Positions 4,618 through 10,359 of a stretch of DNA of 10,359 nt are shown one piece after another (the stretch's first letter is position 1; the number at the start of each line of letters is the position of its first letter). The position numbers were made by a program, and so were the translations under genes. The DNA is from CAZADH01 sp964483805 (GTDB lineage Bacteria > Muiribacteriota > Ozemobacteria > Ozemobacterales > Ozemobacteraceae). Below the pieces are notes generated by a model. That model made no database searches. It was not told where the DNA came from and saw only the letters and a list, made by a program, of their open reading frames with translations. The DNA lies in NCBI GenBank assembly GCA_964483805.1, contig CAZADH010000226.1:1-10359 (forward strand), given 5' to 3'.

Positions 4618-7197
4618 ATGTCCGACGTTGCCGGCGCTTTCAAAGTCCTGATCGAGGCCCAGCCCGACCAGGCAGTTGACGCGTTTCAGAAGATCCTCGA
4701 CGCCGCCAACAAATCAAAGGATGGAGTCACGGGTTGGTCTGACGTGGTCACTGGCCTGAACCAGGGCTGGGAACTTGCGTCGAAGGTCGTCGGCGGTGCT
4801 GCTGACGCCATCGTAACAATCGGCGAGAAAGCCTTTGAGGCGGCAAAGTCCGTTGGCGAGTTCATTGCCGCGGGCGGCGAATATTCTGAGCAGAAGACCC
4901 AGCTCGACAACCTGGCCGCATCTTATGGCCAGAGTGGCGACCAGATCGTCCGGATGATCCAGAAGATCAGCGACAACACGCTGTCGATGGGCGACACCAT
5001 GCGGGTTGCATCGAAGACTCTGGCAAGCGGCATGTCGGGACCCGAGATGGAAACGGCCTTGACCTACGCAAAGAAGTGGTCTGAATCGACGGGTCAGGAG
5101 TTCGACTCGGTTGCCGAATCGATCACGAATGCGATGGCAAAAGGCAAGTTCGCGGCCCTGAAAGAAATGGGGATCATCGTCAACAAAGGCGATGAGGTTT
5201 CGTCGATCGTCGAGAAAATGCGCGAAGGGTTGAGCAGGTTCGGTGATTCAGGACAGAACATCAACGACTCGTTCGAGAGCCTGAAGAACACCTGGGACGA
5301 GTTCCTCCTGAAGATCGGAAAAGCCCTCAACGACATCCCGGCCCTCGGTCAGTTGTTCGGCGAACTGGCGGATGGAGCCCTGAAGTTCGTTCAAGAGTTC
5401 GACCCGTCAGCAATTACGGAATGGGGGGAGGTCGCAGTACAGACCGTCGAGGCCTTTGCAAAGGCGTTCGTCGGAACGATGCCTGACGTCGGCAAGACGA
5501 TTGCGGACATGTTCTCGGGTTCACACACAACGGCAAAAGAGTTCTTCACGAGCGTCACTGACATGCTGTTTGATGTTTACAAGTCGTTCGCGGAGACGTG
5601 GAACAAGATCATTGAGACGTTCCAGGGTCTGAATTTCGGCAACTGGGCGACCACCTTGTTCTCCGATGTCACTACTTTGTTCGGCCAGATCGCCGAGGCA
5701 ACCGCCCAGTTGGTCGGAATGCTGGTGAAACAGGTCACGGACGGTGTCAGTTCGGCCCTCGGTGTCATCGAAGCACTGGCGATCAACAACCCGAATCTCG
5801 CCGAGTTCATCGGGATCGATACGACTCAGATCGAGGCGGCTCGGAAGAACCTCGAGGAGTTCGCCAACGCAGCCGAATCCGCGGGAAACAATGCGGCCGA
5901 CTTCTTCAAGGGCACACAAGAAGCTGTTGCCGGGATGTTCGACAACGCCAACCAGAAGGCTGATGGATGGAAGATCAATCTCAGTGACATCGACAAGATG
6001 CATGGGCAGATCAATGAGTCGATCAGCAATATAACGTATGACCCTGTTGTGAAGAAAGCTGCTGACGCCATGCCGGAAATCAAGCGGCAGATGGAAGCCG
6101 CCATGAAAGTGCTTACCACAGATATCTCGGTTGACTTCGACCTATCGAAGCTGGACTTCTCTAAGCTGCAGTCGGCAGTTACGTCTGGTGGGTTCTCAAG
6201 CGCACTGAAGGAACTGCAACGAGATTACAAGGATCTCGGGACGGCGGCGGAGGATTCCTTCAAAGCACAGCAACAAGCATTGCTTAAGGCGTTCGAGGAA
6301 GCGACGAGCAACGAAAAAAACCAGAAGCAACTCGTCGAACAATTCAAAGCCGGCCAGAAGGAAGAACTGGAAGAGTTCAAGAAGAAGCAGCAGGGGTTCT
6401 CTGACGCGTTCAAGGAGAGAATCGACAAGGAGAAGGCCGGCTTCAAAGAGCGTGAGGAAGCAGCCGCAAAGGCATACAAACGGGAACAGGAAGACGCAAA
6501 AGCGGCGTTCGAAGCCGCTGCCGACATGAAGAAAACCGACCTTAAACGGCAGCTCGAAGACGAGGGCGATGCGTTCAAACGTCGGCAGGAGTGGGATCTC
6601 GCCGCATTCAAAGAGGCGACAAAAAACGCCGCCAACAAGGAACAACTTCTCAAGAACTTCGAGATGCAGCAGGAAGAGGCCGCAAAAAGATACAAGCGGC
6701 AAGAGGAAGACCGGTTGCGAGATTACGAGGCGGGAATCAAGCAGCAGACGGTGGCCTTCAATCGACAGCAGGAAGATGCCAAAGATGCTCTTGATAGAAC
6801 CGGATCTGCGGCCGGAACCGTCGGCGAGAAATTGGCGAATGCTGCCGCAGCGTTCAAGGACAAATTGTCCGATCTTCCGGCAACGCTTCAGGATTCCTTC
6901 AAGGCAGTAGAGTCTCTCGGGAAAGAGTATCTCGACGCACTGAAGGAAGACCCATACACAAGCGCCTCAAGTAGAGCCATGGAAACAAAGAAGCTTCTCG
7001 ATCAACAGGTAGAGGCCCAGGAACGGCTCGTCAAAGCCATGGAGAAGTTGGCCGACCCGGCAAACCTGAAGAAGGAAATCAAGGTCAACATCACAGTCGA
7101 CGGCAAGGACGACGCGGTCGGGGCCCTGGCCAAGGAAGTGCTGAACCGGGCTATGACCGACGCCGAGGTCGAAGACACCATCGTAGCGGGGGTGTGA
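4618..7197 (+). CDS. Tail tape measure protein
   Basis: 859 residues, by far the longest gene, starting at ATG after GGGAGA (4607-4612). Tape measures set tail length, are ejected ahead of the DNA and often help it cross the cell envelope. Residues about 85-185 (EYSEQKTQLDNLAASYGQSG ... TMRVASKTLASGMSGPEMET ... GKFAALKEMGI) match the core of TP901-type tape measure proteins from memory. Residues about 230-420 are helical with hydrophobic patches and no single clear transmembrane segment. Residues about 546-727 form a charged coiled coil rich in K, E, Q with Phe/Tyr every 11 residues. A short C-terminal domain (EIKVNITVDGKDDAVGAL...VAGV) closes it. At the usual ~0.15 nm per residue the tail would be near 130 nm. 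Codon use looks more A-rich than that of its neighbours. The location after the chaperones is diagnostic. Confidence 0.93.
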   Translation: MSDVAGAFKVLIEAQPDQAVDAFQKILDAANKSKDGVTGWSDVVTGLNQGWELASKVVGGAADAIVTIGEKAFEAAKSVGEFIAAGGEYSEQKTQLDNLAASYGQSGDQIVRMIQKISDNTLSMGDTMRVASKTLASGMSGPEMETALTYAKKWSESTGQEFDSVAESITNAMAKGKFAALKEMGIIVNKGDEVSSIVEKMREGLSRFGDSGQNINDSFESLKNTWDEFLLKIGKALNDIPALGQLFGELADGALKFVQEFDPSAITEWGEVAVQTVEAFAKAFVGTMPDVGKTIADMFSGSHTTAKEFFTSVTDMLFDVYKSFAETWNKIIETFQGLNFGNWATTLFSDVTTLFGQIAEATAQLVGMLVKQVTDGVSSALGVIEALAINNPNLAEFIGIDTTQIEAARKNLEEFANAAESAGNNAADFFKGTQEAVAGMFDNANQKADGWKINLSDIDKMHGQINESISNITYDPVVKKAADAMPEIKRQMEAAMKVLTTDISVDFDLSKLDFSKLQSAVTSGGFSSALKELQRDYKDLGTAAEDSFKAQQQALLKAFEEATSNEKNQKQLVEQFKAGQKEELEEFKKKQQGFSDAFKERIDKEKAGFKEREEAAAKAYKREQEDAKAAFEAAADMKKTDLKRQLEDEGDAFKRRQEWDLAAFKEATKNAANKEQLLKNFEMQQEEAAKRYKRQEEDRLRDYEAGIKQQTVAFNRQQEDAKDALDRTGSAAGTVGEKLANAAAAFKDKLSDLPATLQDSFKAVESLGKEYLDALKEDPYTSASSRAMETKKLLDQQVEAQERLVKAMEKLADPANLKKEIKVNITVDGKDDAVGALAKEVLNRAMTDAEVEDTIVAGV
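6259..6792 (+). repeat. Region coding an 11-residue aromatic repeat in the tape measure
   Basis: Phe, Tyr or Leu recurs at residues 548, 559, 576, 587, 598, 609, 620, 631, 642 (Leu), 653, 664, 681, 692, 703, 714 and 725 (Leu). Every step is 11 except two steps of 17 (559-576 and 664-681). The two 17-step units, EEATSNEKNQKQLVEQF (6292-6345 with its leading Phe) and KEATKNAANKEQLLKNF (6607-6660), are clearly related and lie exactly 105 residues apart, pointing to an internal duplication. An 11-residue period fits a nearly straight or slightly right-handed coiled coil. This is a protein-level repeat; the DNA copies have diverged. Confidence 0.85.
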
Positions 7198-7198
7198 T

Positions 7199-7555
7199 GT
7201 GATCAGTCTGTTTGCCAGCGACGCCAACGGAGCGATGCACGTTGTATTGCCACGGCCTGCGGGATGGAACCTCAACGCAACCCGGCCGCATTCGTCGCGT
7301 ACGGCGCTCGACGGGCACGTCATCCATCAGACATCGAGCAAATCGATCAGCACGGCCGAGACGTCATACCTCAGCGAGGTCGATCGGACAGCATCCGACG
7401 CCGTCGTTGACATGGATTCCCGGGTATCGTCCTGCATCCTGTGCGACGGTTACAACGTCTACGAGGCGATCTTCGACGCACGTCCGAGCGAGGCCTCGCG
7501 TACGACGCGCATGAACCTCTCGATCAGGTTCTGGGTGGTGCGGCAGATTCTATGA
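7199..7555 (+). CDS. Small tail protein after the tape measure, unknown
   Basis: 118 residues from GTG, one base after the tape measure stop, with a G-rich site (GGGGGTG, 7187-7193) ahead. The ATG at 7197-7199 is immediately followed by a stop and cannot be used. The alternative in-frame ATG at 7235 would remove the first 12 residues. The protein looks beta-rich with a hydrophobic N-terminal strand (ISLFASDANGAMHVVLPRPAGW), a Ser/Thr-rich middle and a C-terminal strand MNLSIRFWVVRQIL. Its size and place match small tail-tip proteins such as lambda gpM or short distal tail proteins, but I see no motif that settles this. The stop overlaps the next start. The second copy of the 17-bp repeat lies at its 5' end. 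Confidence 0.65.
   Translation: MISLFASDANGAMHVVLPRPAGWNLNATRPHSSRTALDGHVIHQTSSKSISTAETSYLSEVDRTASDAVVDMDSRVSSCILCDGYNVYEAIFDARPSEASRTTRMNLSIRFWVVRQIL
7234..7250 (+). repeat. 17-bp direct repeat, copy 2 (downstream of the tape measure)
   Basis: Identical to 4513-4529 over 17 bases; flanking bases differ on both sides. It begins 37 bases after the tape measure stop and is read here as Met-His-Val-Val-Leu across the repeat, a phase different from that in copy 1. Confidence 0.7.
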
Positions 7556-8655
7556 GCCAGAGCGGAGGGGAATGGGGAAACGCGGTATTCGGCGGGTCGA
7601 TGTTCGGCTACGCCCAGAGCCGCGTCATCGGCGACGGCCTGCTGATCAACGCCGCGACCGTTGCCGCGCTCAACCAGACCACCGACGCCTACCTCGACAT
7701 CTCGCTGACCGTCTACATCGACGGCGTCGACCGAACAGCCTATGTCGAGCGGGTCAGCGGGGCCTCTGACGGCGATTTCGTGGCGGCCCGGGCGTCGATC
7801 GTGTTCATCGGTGCCAGCCTGACCTGGCTGGCCAAGTTCGCCGAGGTCGTCATCGATGAGACGATCGTGGTCGGTGACCAGACCTATACGGTCCGGCTGT
7901 TCAGCGGTCAGATCACGATCGTGAGCGAGGCCGAGGGTGCCGAGTCGCAATCAACCAGCGTCGAGGCCTACGACGCGTCATACTTTGCGCTCAAGGCCCC
8001 GCCAACGACCACGACCTGGACCGGCCTGGCGTCCGACCTGATCGCCCTCGAGGCGCAGTATGCCGGTCTCGACGTCGACGTGCAGATCCGTGACGTGACT
8101 CTCACCGACGTCGCCATCAACCACAGTTCGCGCATCGCTCTGTTCAAGGCACTGGCCGGGGTCTATGGACGGGCCATGGTCCACCTGTCGGCATCCGGTC
8201 GGCTGGTGATCAAGACCGTCGAGTATGCCCAGCTGCGCCGCCTTGGGTGGGCGGTGCCGCTCTCGGCACAGTGGAAACAGCAGCCGGTCGACAGCAGCCG
8301 TGAGCACTACAACCGGGTGACCGTGCAAGGTGGGAACGGCTCGACCGTGACCGTTGACGACACGGCAGACCAATCCACAAACGGCATCATCGAGGGGTCA
8401 GCGATCTATTCGCCCTACATCAGCGACACGCCCGGCCTGACTGACAAGGGCTCCAATTCGATGGCCGACGCTCGCCTACAACGTATGTATTGGGGCACGG
8501 TCCTGCACCCGTTCATCCGGTCCGGCGACGTTCTCCAGGACTTCGCCCGCACCGACGGAACGGAAATCGACGAGATCCTGGTCGAAGGTATATCGACCTG
8601 GTCCTACTCGACGGATGCCGGCGGCTGGGCCGAGTATCGCGGGGTGGCCGTGTGA
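7552..8655 (+). CDS. Putative tail hub / baseplate-type protein (gpD/gp27-like layout)
   Basis: 367 residues. I choose the ATG at 7552, which overlaps the previous stop (ATGA), over upstream starts in this frame that lie inside the preceding gene. The N-terminus has a Gly/aromatic run (WGNAVFGGSMFGYAQ) common in tail-tip proteins. Next comes a beta domain with VYIDGVDRTAYVERVSG, then VGDQTYTVRLFSGQITIVSE...STSVEAYDASYF. That is the 'interaction with tube' pattern of hub proteins (late control gpD, gp44, gp27 folds), where a ring domain caps the tail tube. A helix-strand part (SSRIALFKALAGVYGRAMVHLSASGRLVIKTV) and HYNRVTVQGGNGS strengthen this. It would form the base of the tail tip, through which the tape measure and DNA leave. 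The call is by fold-like pattern only; a distal-tail or Tal-like protein is an alternative. Confidence 0.6.
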   Translation: MSQSGGEWGNAVFGGSMFGYAQSRVIGDGLLINAATVAALNQTTDAYLDISLTVYIDGVDRTAYVERVSGASDGDFVAARASIVFIGASLTWLAKFAEVVIDETIVVGDQTYTVRLFSGQITIVSEAEGAESQSTSVEAYDASYFALKAPPTTTTWTGLASDLIALEAQYAGLDVDVQIRDVTLTDVAINHSSRIALFKALAGVYGRAMVHLSASGRLVIKTVEYAQLRRLGWAVPLSAQWKQQPVDSSREHYNRVTVQGGNGSTVTVDDTADQSTNGIIEGSAIYSPYISDTPGLTDKGSNSMADARLQRMYWGTVLHPFIRSGDVLQDFARTDGTEIDEILVEGISTWSYSTDAGGWAEYRGVAV

Positions 8656-9044
8656 GCAAAGCCTACTCAATTGACGTTGGCACGATCTTCCTCGGCGATC
8701 TCGGCGAGGGTCTGCAGGATCTCGACGACATCACCGTCACCAACGACGGCACCGAGTCGTCGACTGACGTGTTCCTGGCCATCCTGACAGCCTCCCGGGT
8801 AGTCGCGGGTGACACCAACGGCAACGGCCAGGAAGCGGTCACCGAGAAGTGGATCGAGGTCAGTCTCGACGGGGTTACCTGGAAGGCGATTGGTGGCGAC
8901 CCCTCGGTTGCCGACAACGTTTTGTCGTTCACGTCCCCGGTGCCCGCTGCATCGACAACGATTCAAGCGAGGATCCGGGTCCCGGCTGGGGCAACCACGG
9001 CCGGTGACCTGGCCGTGTCGCCCGAGGTGTTCTGGCTGCCATGA
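8652..9044 (+). CDS. Small beta-rich tail-tip protein, unknown
   Basis: 130 residues from GTG at 8652, overlapping the previous stop by four bases (GTGA), with a G-rich site (GGGGTGG, 8641-8647) just upstream. The frame is open farther upstream but only inside the hub gene. The sequence alternates short strands and Gly/Asp/Asn turns (DLDDITVTNDGTESSTDVFLAI, VSLDGVTWKAIGG, TTIQARIRVPAGATTAG). It ends SPEVFWLP, the look of an immunoglobulin-like or other beta-sandwich domain. No cysteine, no signal peptide and no catalytic motif are seen. A place between hub and large tip protein suggests an accessory or adaptor role at the tail tip. I do not recognise a named family. Confidence 0.7.
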   Translation: MSKAYSIDVGTIFLGDLGEGLQDLDDITVTNDGTESSTDVFLAILTASRVVAGDTNGNGQEAVTEKWIEVSLDGVTWKAIGGDPSVADNVLSFTSPVPAASTTIQARIRVPAGATTAGDLAVSPEVFWLP

Positions 9045-10359
9045 GACGATACGACCCAACATTCAGGATCCAGCAGGAGCCGCCAAACAGGGTCGGCCAG
9101 ATCGTGTCGTTTTCTCCTACATATTCTGGAAATGTGCGCTTCAACGGCCGGCAGCACCGATGTTGGGCGGCGACGGCTGACACGTTCACGGCCGGAGAGG
9201 ACGTAACATTCGTCTCGGTCGGTGAGCAGTCGCGCACGTTCCTCAAGAAGGCCGGCGGCTATCCGACCAGGTGGCCGATGCGCCTCAAAACATGGGGGAC
9301 GCAGAGGATCAACAACGTGTTCTTGCGGTATATCCTTGAACGAAATACAAAGCACTACACCTATGAAAAAGGTCGAGTGCTGCAAGTTGTCAGCGCAGCA
9401 ACATTGTCAGTTGAATGCAGGGACGGGCGCGCCAGGACGTTGCCGGTTGAATACATGGGGGAAGATCAGCCGGCCTACGCGTTCGAGGTCGGAGACCAGT
9501 GTCTGATTTATTCGCGTTCTCCGGGGGAGCGAGTGGTTATCGGGTTCATCGACCAGGCACCACGAGAAATGGCCGAAGAAGACGATCTTGGGCCATGGCT
9601 ACCAGTTTCGGCTCGGTCGTCGCCGTATGGCGGAGTGACGTTTGTTTTGTCGGCAACTACGGGTTCTCCGCGATTCAAACTCCGTCATTATGTTGACCAA
9701 AAAACGTATTACGACAGCGCGGAAACACTGACAGGAACACCCGTCTCTCCGTACGGGGCCTTCGCGTTCGCCTATCAGAACACAGCCAGTCCGCCCGTAC
9801 CGAGCACTGTCTTTGGGTTCAACCTGGACGGTGCCGGAGAGTGGAAAGTATCTCTCGATTTCGGCACGACATGGAACACAATACCGCGACCATTGGTCAC
9901 ACCTTACGAGTGGTTTGACAGCATCGGTAGAATGACCGACGACGGCGGGAACCCGATACTGCAATATTGCTACACCACGCAAGAGGCGGTGCCGCTACCA
10001 CTGGGCGGTGTTGGTGCGCGTGTGCACCTTGTAAATATGCAGTATTCAGGCGGCTACACCACGACCGAATGCCTGTTCGGCCCAGCCAACGAGTATCACA
10101 CAGCCATCGTATACCGACCAGACCCGGCCGGGCTGGATCTGTTCCACGGTAGTTATGCTGACGGGTCCGGTCAGGTTGCCGACATCATAGCCCCTCCGGC
10201 AGAGGCGGCGTCTTGGCATGCCTACTTTTCACTCGGAACCTATCGAGCCGAGGCGGCCAACGGAGCGGCTGGCGTGTGGGCAGAGATGAACAGCTATATC
10301 TACCCTGCACTCATCATCTATCGCGGCACGTCACCCGGGATCACGACCAAGATTTGGAC
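9041..10359 (+). CDS. Large tail-tip or minor tail protein, 3' partial, unknown family
   Basis: The frame starting at ATG 9041 (overlapping the previous stop, ATGA) is open without a stop to the end of the window: 439 codons plus two bases. GAGGT lies at 9024-9028. Residues 1-60 look like strands (VGQIVSFSPTYSGNVRFNG, ATADTFTAGEDVTFVSVG). Residues about 111-170 (GRVLQVVSAATLSVECRDGR...VGDQCLIYSRSPGERVVIGF) look like an SH3/OB-type beta barrel, common in baseplate and tip proteins. The rest is beta-rich with many aromatics and Gly/Thr (SLDFGTTWNTIP, GGYTTTECLFGP, ALIIYRGTSPG), as in receptor-binding or fibre-type proteins. Codon choice is visibly more mixed (ATA, GTA, CTA, AGA occur) than in the capsid genes. 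A role at the tail tip, perhaps in host contact, is inferred from position and composition only. Confidence 0.75.
   Translation, partial: MRRYDPTFRIQQEPPNRVGQIVSFSPTYSGNVRFNGRQHRCWAATADTFTAGEDVTFVSVGEQSRTFLKKAGGYPTRWPMRLKTWGTQRINNVFLRYILERNTKHYTYEKGRVLQVVSAATLSVECRDGRARTLPVEYMGEDQPAYAFEVGDQCLIYSRSPGERVVIGFIDQAPREMAEEDDLGPWLPVSARSSPYGGVTFVLSATTGSPRFKLRHYVDQKTYYDSAETLTGTPVSPYGAFAFAYQNTASPPVPSTVFGFNLDGAGEWKVSLDFGTTWNTIPRPLVTPYEWFDSIGRMTDDGGNPILQYCYTTQEAVPLPLGGVGARVHLVNMQYSGGYTTTECLFGPANEYHTAIVYRPDPAGLDLFHGSYADGSGQVADIIAPPAEAASWHAYFSLGTYRAEAANGAAGVWAEMNSYIYPALIIYRGTSPGITTKIW

Noticed and set aside
6315..6321. A second slippery-type heptamer, A AAA AAC, in phase within the tape measure (a similar AAA AAC occurs in the related unit near 6621).
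   Set aside because: The -1 frame meets a stop at 6402-6404 after about 27 codons, no strong hairpin follows at the right distance, and the bases are explained by Lys-Asn coding in the repeat.
6196..6702. Long minus-strand open frames opposite the tape measure coiled coil.
   Set aside because: They arise from the biased Lys/Glu/Gln codons on the plus strand; they give Leu/Phe/Ser-rich low-complexity proteins and have no sign of their own ribosome binding sites.
1..10359. CRISPR arrays, tRNA genes, insertion sequences, integrase or attachment sites, anti-defence genes.
   Set aside because: I saw no evenly spaced repeats, cloverleaf-like segments, transposase motifs or recombinase genes; the whole window is explained by virion structural genes.

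Overview
This window is a stretch of the structural (late, virion) gene module of a tailed phage or prophage. All thirteen coding segments I support lie on the + strand, packed end to end with overlaps of 1 to 4 bases or short gaps. The base composition looks GC-rich, and ribosome binding sites are of the Shine-Dalgarno type (GGAGG, AAGGAG), so the host is a bacterium. No integrase, lysis, packaging, replication or host gene is visible, so I cannot name the host or say whether this is a free phage or a prophage. The capsid protein belongs to the Mu-like gpT group (including protease/capsid fusions). No sheath gene is present and the tail tube is followed by tail assembly chaperones and a tape measure, which points to a long, flexible, non-contractile tail (siphovirus morphology).

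Layout. 2-892: major capsid protein, cut at its 5' end by the window. 961-1434: DUF2190-like capsid-associated protein with an unusual hydrophobic N-terminus, with a stem-loop on each side (903-932 and 1461-1504). 1539-1880, 1880-2521 and 2526-3026: three small proteins in the head-tail joining, tail completion and tail terminator positions. 3045-4103: tail tube protein with an extra internal domain. 4106-4435 plus 4429-4605: tail assembly chaperone made as a short and a long form through a predicted -1 ribosomal frameshift at A AAC CCT (4423-4429), followed by a 13-bp perfect hairpin (4442-4478). 4618-7197: tape measure protein of 859 residues with an 11-residue aromatic repeat. 7199-7555, 7552-8655, 8652-9044 and 9041-10359: tail-tip genes. 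They comprise a small protein, a probable hub/baseplate protein, a small beta-rich protein, and a large protein that runs off the window end without a stop.

How they work together. The capsid protein forms the head shell and the DUF2190-like protein probably decorates it. The three small proteins close the head neck and tail end. The tube protein polymerises around the tape measure with help from the two chaperone forms. The last four genes build the tail tip and probably carry host recognition.

I see no undescribed defence or mobile system here. The observations most worth following are the frameshift signal, the regular 11-residue (plus 17-residue interruption) design of the tape measure, a 17-bp direct repeat that brackets the tape measure gene, and the hydrophobic leader on the capsid-associated protein. 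Functional names for the small neck and tip proteins rest largely on gene order and are given lower confidence.
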